This document shows positions 4,641 through 7,654 of a DNA stretch of 7,654 nt, in pieces; position 1 is the first letter of the stretch; each line of letters starts with the position of its first letter. The DNA is taken from NCBI GenBank assembly GCA_015222355.1, contig JADFVC010000078.1, positions 1 through 7,654 on the forward strand, given 5' to 3'. The notes below the pieces were generated by a model. The model had not been told where the DNA came from. It saw only the letters and a list, made by a program, of their open reading frames with translations, and ran no database searches. The translations under genes were made by a program, and so were the position numbers. Origin of the DNA: Chloroflexota bacterium (GTDB lineage Bacteria; Desulfobacterota; Desulfuromonadia; Desulfuromonadales; Geopsychrobacteraceae).

Positions 4641-5648
4641 ATGAACAACTATCTGACAAGACTAATCAATTTAAAAAGACTGGCGGTGTGGACAGTCGCT
4701 ATCCTTTGTATTTTCTTTGTGGTTTCTCAACCCCAGGACGCTAAGGCATGTATGAAAACGCCGCCCCCGGAGAAAATAAAGGCCATCATTATCGGAGACC
4801 GGGTGGTCGATATTGCCTACAATCTCGGGGTTCTTCCCGAAGCCATGTCAGTACGCGGCTCTCTGTGGCCCATGGCCAAACAGCTCAGGACAGTCAGCCA
4901 GATACTGGGATGCCCGAAGTGTGTTGTGGCGAAAAAGGGAATCATTCCCAATGCGCTTGCCGAACGTGGTATCAAACGGGTGATTGTAGAAAAGAATGAC
5001 AGTTTTTGCCTCTACAGGCCCAAGATGAAACCGGAAAACATCGCCCCCATTTTGGCGGGTATGGACGTCACCGTTGAATACGTCGATTTTTCACAGGGTC
5101 TGGAGGCGGCGGTGCGCCAAGCCGCAAAACTTTTGAACCGGGAATCCAAAGCCGACAAAGTAATTGAAAACTACAAAAAGAACATGGCCATGGCGAAAGC
5201 AATGTTGCCGGTGTCAGCATTGGGCAAAAAAGTGATCATCTTCAGCGGAACGTATCAGCCATCGACAGGAAAATACCTCTTAAGGGTTGAAGCTCCAGAC
5301 GGCTATTCGGACCGATTCCTACTGAAACCCCTGGGGTGTACCAATGTGGGAGATTCTTTCAGACCCGGCAATAAGGAGGCTTCCAATGGCCACTATCAGG
5401 TTCGAAAACAGAAAAACGGCTTTGATCTGACTCCACTGATCGAGGCCAACCCGGATGTTATTGTGTCCACCGGTGATGGCTTTGCCGTACAAAAGGCCAT
5501 CCAGGTTTACGCAAAAAAACATCCGGCCATTTTGGCTGTGACGGCGGTTAAAAATATGGCTGTGTACAGTCTGCCGTTCTATGCCGATTCCAGTGTCATC
5601 GAGTACCCGGACGTATTGAAAAAGTGGACAGTGGCATTGTCCAAATAG
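4641..5648 (+). CDS. periplasmic ABC substrate-binding protein, iron/B12-type
   Basis: 335 aa. The ATG at 4641 follows AGGAG by ten bases. A signal peptide (basic to residue 13, core about 15-30) ends in AKA, giving a mature protein that starts at C37. The fold pattern is that of helical-backbone binding proteins (Peripla_BP_2, as in BtuF and FepB): RVVDIAYNLGVLPEAM (54-69) as the first lobe entry, ERGIKRVIVEKND (108-120), a long linker helix (about 154-188), and IEANPDVIVSTGDG (267-280) in the second lobe. Cysteines at 91 and 94 (GCPKCVV), 123 (SFCLY) and 233 (LGCTN) are unusual and might bind a metal or form disulfides. No permease or ATPase gene follows; the next gene is convergent. It probably captures a ligand passed by the upstream channel and hands it to a transporter encoded elsewhere, or acts as a periplasmic sensor. 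Substrate unknown. Confidence 0.85.
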   Translation: MNNYLTRLINLKRLAVWTVAILCIFFVVSQPQDAKACMKTPPPEKIKAIIIGDRVVDIAYNLGVLPEAMSVRGSLWPMAKQLRTVSQILGCPKCVVAKKGIIPNALAERGIKRVIVEKNDSFCLYRPKMKPENIAPILAGMDVTVEYVDFSQGLEAAVRQAAKLLNRESKADKVIENYKKNMAMAKAMLPVSALGKKVIIFSGTYQPSTGKYLLRVEAPDGYSDRFLLKPLGCTNVGDSFRPGNKEASNGHYQVRKQKNGFDLTPLIEANPDVIVSTGDGFAVQKAIQVYAKKHPAILAVTAVKNMAVYSLPFYADSSVIEYPDVLKKWTVALSK

Positions 5649-5713
5649 CGCCCTGTGTCAGGATAGTTGTCGCCTCAAGGAGAACCAATCCAACAGCCAA
5701 GCCCAGGGGCAGT

Positions 5714-5760
5714 CTTGGGACTTCAGGTAGGTAATGTCCCAAGTCAGGGGACGATTTTAT
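5714..5760 (+). terminator. likely terminator of the channel/binding-protein operon
   Basis: CTTGGGAC (5714-5721) pairs perfectly with GTCCCAAG (5736-5743). Alternatively GTCCC (5736-5740) pairs with GGGAC (5748-5752), directly followed by GATTTTATT. The second hairpin plus T-rich tail resembles a weak intrinsic terminator; the first would compete with it. The site is 66 bases after the operon's stop and before a convergent gene, a sensible place for termination. Confidence 0.42.
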
Positions 5761-5800
5761 TATCTGTATATGACCGTCGATATCCGGAGCCGTAAGATTG

Positions 5801-7321
5801 TTAGCGGCCAAGAATGACATTCATATCTGCGGGGTATTTAACCCTGTAACCAAATTCAAGCTGCTTGGATTGCCCCGGTTGGAGATTGATGTCCCACTCC
5901 AGTTTATTGCCTTTCTCTCTCCTGGAAACCTTCGGCACGGCAACCACCTTGGTCAACTCTATCCGTTTATCCTCAATCCTCGGGAAAACATCTTCCACAT
6001 GAAGCTCAACCGGAAGCGATTTATTATTGCTAATCTCAACTCTCCAGAGCCAACTCTGAACCTTGTCCTTATTGATCAGGCCGGTCTCATCGGTTTCTCG
6101 CTCGTTAAATAGTCGGACGGCGATACCGGGATCGTTGCCAAGCGCCAGCTCAATGTTCTTTTTATGCAGACTAAAGTCTTTTTGACCGATATAAACACCA
6201 TCGACCATGATGTTCGCTTGCCCGGCCGGTAACGGCTGAAGCTCCGGGAGTTCGACCTGTGCCGTCAGGAAAGCCTGTGGGGACTGAATCGGCCGCACAA
6301 GATAAGTGAAGGCGGCTTTCCATTCCCCCTTGCGGATGTCGAACCGATAATTTTCGCCTGCCCGAACAGTCTGTTTTCCCAGATCATAAATATCGAACAG
6401 CCCCCCCTGTTGCCTGCTCGGCGCGACAGCCTCTTCCACCATCTCCAGGCTGTCAGCCATGGTCATTTCCGGGGCGACGGCTCTTTGAGCCTTGGCCCTT
6501 GTCATTGGCCAGGTCTGCGCCTCGCGGATAACCCACGGGTTCAGCGCAGGTGGGGATAAGGTAAAAACTGGTTCCCGGGTTGCAAGTTTTAACCGAACGT
6601 CTGTCCAATCGATACCGGTCGATTGGCTTACCACACCAATCCAGGACCATAGGACTTGTTTCTCCAGGGGATGGGCATCAAGCAGATATTCTGAGGACCA
6701 TGAGGCATTGTGAACCCGGTAACGATAGCGCAAGACAACCGTCTTTCCATCACTTTCCTGGAGACCAACGACGACCCGCCACTCACGGTTTTGCCGACTG
6801 GTCTTCTGGTGCAGTTGGCGCTCCAGTTCCTTGATCGTTGTTAAAATTTCATTTTCTTCTCGGCCGAGCCGGGTCAACGCCGCAAAGATCGGCCCCACGG
6901 TCTGAGTAAGCAGGGTACCCATTTTCTGAACAGCCTCAACGGACTCAAACTTTTGCTCTTTCTGATTTTGCCAATAAGCCAAGGAAAGAGCCTGGGTCTG
7001 TTTTTTATCCTGAACGCTCTCCAGCCTTTTTTGTTCAGCCTTGAGCTGCTCTCTCAACCCGGAAAAATCCCCTTCGTCAGCCAAAATCGAATCGATTCGC
7101 AAACCGGTTACCGCAGTTGCTCCCCGCTCAACAGAGACCATCAACGTTTGCGGGTTTGCGACTGAGGGGAGAGAAATAACTGCCTCACCGTTAGTCACCG
7201 AAACGTTTGTAACTTCAGTGACAATCGCCCCTGCCGGAAAAATCAAAACTTCGGTGGGCGCAGCCAAGGTGACGGCGGGGGCGACAGACAAGAAAAACAG
7301 TATGGCGAGGATCTTCCTCAT
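5801..7321 (-). CDS. exported DUF4140/DUF4139 (MuiA-like) protein
   Basis: 506 aa. The ATG (7321-7319) is preceded by AGGAG at good distance, and the first 20 residues are a signal peptide ending LAA. Residues about 22-85 form the beta-rich N-terminal domain (TEVLIFPAGAIVTEV, as in DUF4140). Residues 86-175 are a Glu/Gln/Lys-rich coiled coil. Residues about 196-497 are the DUF4139 domain, with LRYRYRVHNASWSSEYLLDA (197-216), DWTDVRLKLAT (238-248) and a GVYIGQ turn (375-380). The family is known as mucoidy inhibitor A-like from a Rhizobium gene affecting surface polysaccharide, but its biochemical role is not established. The protein should be periplasmic or surface-located. An Ala/Met/Glu-rich linker (about 274-306) splits the DUF4139 region, common in the family. 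It is the downstream neighbour of a methyltransferase gene on the same strand, separated by 141 bases, so cotranscription is uncertain. Confidence 0.9.
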   Translation of the reverse strand: MRKILAILFFLSVAPAVTLAAPTEVLIFPAGAIVTEVTNVSVTNGEAVISLPSVANPQTLMVSVERGATAVTGLRIDSILADEGDFSGLREQLKAEQKRLESVQDKKQTQALSLAYWQNQKEQKFESVEAVQKMGTLLTQTVGPIFAALTRLGREENEILTTIKELERQLHQKTSRQNREWRVVVGLQESDGKTVVLRYRYRVHNASWSSEYLLDAHPLEKQVLWSWIGVVSQSTGIDWTDVRLKLATREPVFTLSPPALNPWVIREAQTWPMTRAKAQRAVAPEMTMADSLEMVEEAVAPSRQQGGLFDIYDLGKQTVRAGENYRFDIRKGEWKAAFTYLVRPIQSPQAFLTAQVELPELQPLPAGQANIMVDGVYIGQKDFSLHKKNIELALGNDPGIAVRLFNERETDETGLINKDKVQSWLWRVEISNNKSLPVELHVEDVFPRIEDKRIELTKVVAVPKVSRREKGNKLEWDINLQPGQSKQLEFGYRVKYPADMNVILGR

Positions 7322-7350
7322 AAATCTCTCCTGTTATGCAGCAGCCTCTT

Positions 7351-7458
7351 CTTTGTTTGATGGCGTCGCAAAAAGTCCGATCTACTGCGTTGCAGCATTT
7401 TTTCAGGACCTCGACATACCATATGTATGCCTTCGCCCCTGAGCGGGCATGAACAAAG
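7351..7458. repeat. intergenic dispersed-repeat-like block
   Basis: The block is bounded by a 7-bp inverted repeat (CTTTGTT at 7351-7357, AACAAAG at 7452-7458). It contains short hairpins CTGC-GTT-GCAG, CATAC-CATAT-GTATG and GCCC-CTGAGC-GGGC, and a GGCGTCGCAAAAAGTCCGAT segment (7362-7381). The last segment resembles intergenic repeats I recall from Geobacter and Desulfuromonas genomes, where GACTTTTTGCGACGCCATC recurs near gene ends. No open frame of interest lies in it. Only one copy is in this window, so repeat status is inferred from memory. Confidence 0.45.
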
Positions 7459-7462
7459 CCTG

Positions 7463-7654
7463 TCAGAATGAGTTAATCCGCCGAATAAAAGCTTTGAGCA
7501 GGCCGTAACTGCGCCGGTCGAATTCAAGGCTCAGGCGCGGCAGAAGTTTCAGATCGGGCTGATCGTTCTCTTCCGGCAGTGCCGAGGTCAGTGTCATCAC
7601 ACCACCAGGCTTGAGAATTGCGCCAAACTCACTATTGAGGATATGCAGATGTCC
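7463..7654 (-). CDS. C-terminal end of probable SAM-dependent methyltransferase (partial)
   Basis: An open frame enters from the right edge of the window and runs 63 residues to a TGA (7465-7463), with no start inside. It begins GHLHILNSEFGAILKPGGVM and ends FIRRINSF. The FGAILKPGG stretch followed by a hydrophobic strand (VMTLTSA) is the motif that precedes a late beta-strand in class I SAM-dependent methyltransferases, where the LKPGG turn is very common. The remaining tail is helical and basic (RRSYGLLKAFIRRI). Composition is fully coding-like. Substrate cannot be told from this fragment, and the SAM-binding GxGxG motif would lie outside the window. It reads toward the DUF4139 gene. Confidence 0.7.
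   Translation of the reverse strand, partial: GHLHILNSEFGAILKPGGVMTLTSALPEENDQPDLKLLPRLSLEFDRRSYGLLKAFIRRINSF

Noticed and set aside
5596..5820. 74-aa minus-strand frame between the convergent genes
   Set aside because: It overlaps the ends of both neighbours and the hairpin block, with no ribosome site or protein-like pattern.
7318..7527. 69-aa minus-strand frame across the right-hand intergenic repeat
   Set aside because: It overlaps the methyltransferase tail in another frame and runs through repeat-like DNA; composition is not protein-like.
1..7654. CRISPR array, tRNA or rRNA genes
   Set aside because: No regularly spaced direct repeats, no cloverleaf with the conserved TTCGA arm, and no rRNA motif were seen by eye on either strand.

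Overview
The window looks like chromosomal DNA from a Gram-negative bacterium. It has periplasmic and outer-membrane proteins, signal peptides, Shine-Dalgarno sequences, two TTG starts with good ribosome sites, and mid-range base composition. Protein style and the intergenic repeat at the right end recall Desulfuromonadales/Geobacter-type deltaproteobacteria. That assignment is an impression from memory, not a search result.

Layout. Bases 1-323 carry no gene. They hold a 163-bp nested palindrome (37-199) that resembles a miniature inverted-repeat element, and then a strong intrinsic terminator (240-288). A membrane-anchored M23 (LytM-type) peptidase follows (324-1631). Next is a stretch rich in hairpins (1631-1721), then three small plus-strand genes: a possible 51-aa protein (1758-1913), a 67-aa protein with eight zinc ligands spaced like a FYVE/RING cross-brace finger (1928-2131), and a YciH/eIF1-like translation factor (2162-2518). 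A near-consensus sigma70 promoter (2598-2626) then drives what appears to be the truncated 5' end of a GreA/GreB-like gene (2686-2814). A small membrane protein of unknown function lies on the minus strand (2843-3274).

The most interesting unit is the two-gene operon at 3597-5648: a predicted outer-membrane beta-barrel channel followed by a cysteine-bearing periplasmic substrate-binding protein of the iron/B12 ABC type. No permease or ATPase gene accompanies them here. Upstream is a CRP/FNR-type palindrome centred at 3390.5, 41.5 bases before the start site implied by a TATAAA box, which is the geometry of a class II activated promoter. The roughly 165-base leader contains a long hairpin (3514-3547). 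I infer regulated import of a small ligand, perhaps a metal or metal complex, across the outer membrane into the periplasm.

The operon converges on a minus-strand exported protein of the DUF4140/DUF4139 (MuiA-like) family (5801-7321), with overlapping alternative hairpins in the gap between them. At the right edge, an intergenic repeat-like block (7351-7458) separates that gene from the C-terminal end of a probable SAM-dependent methyltransferase (7463-7654, minus strand), which runs off the window.
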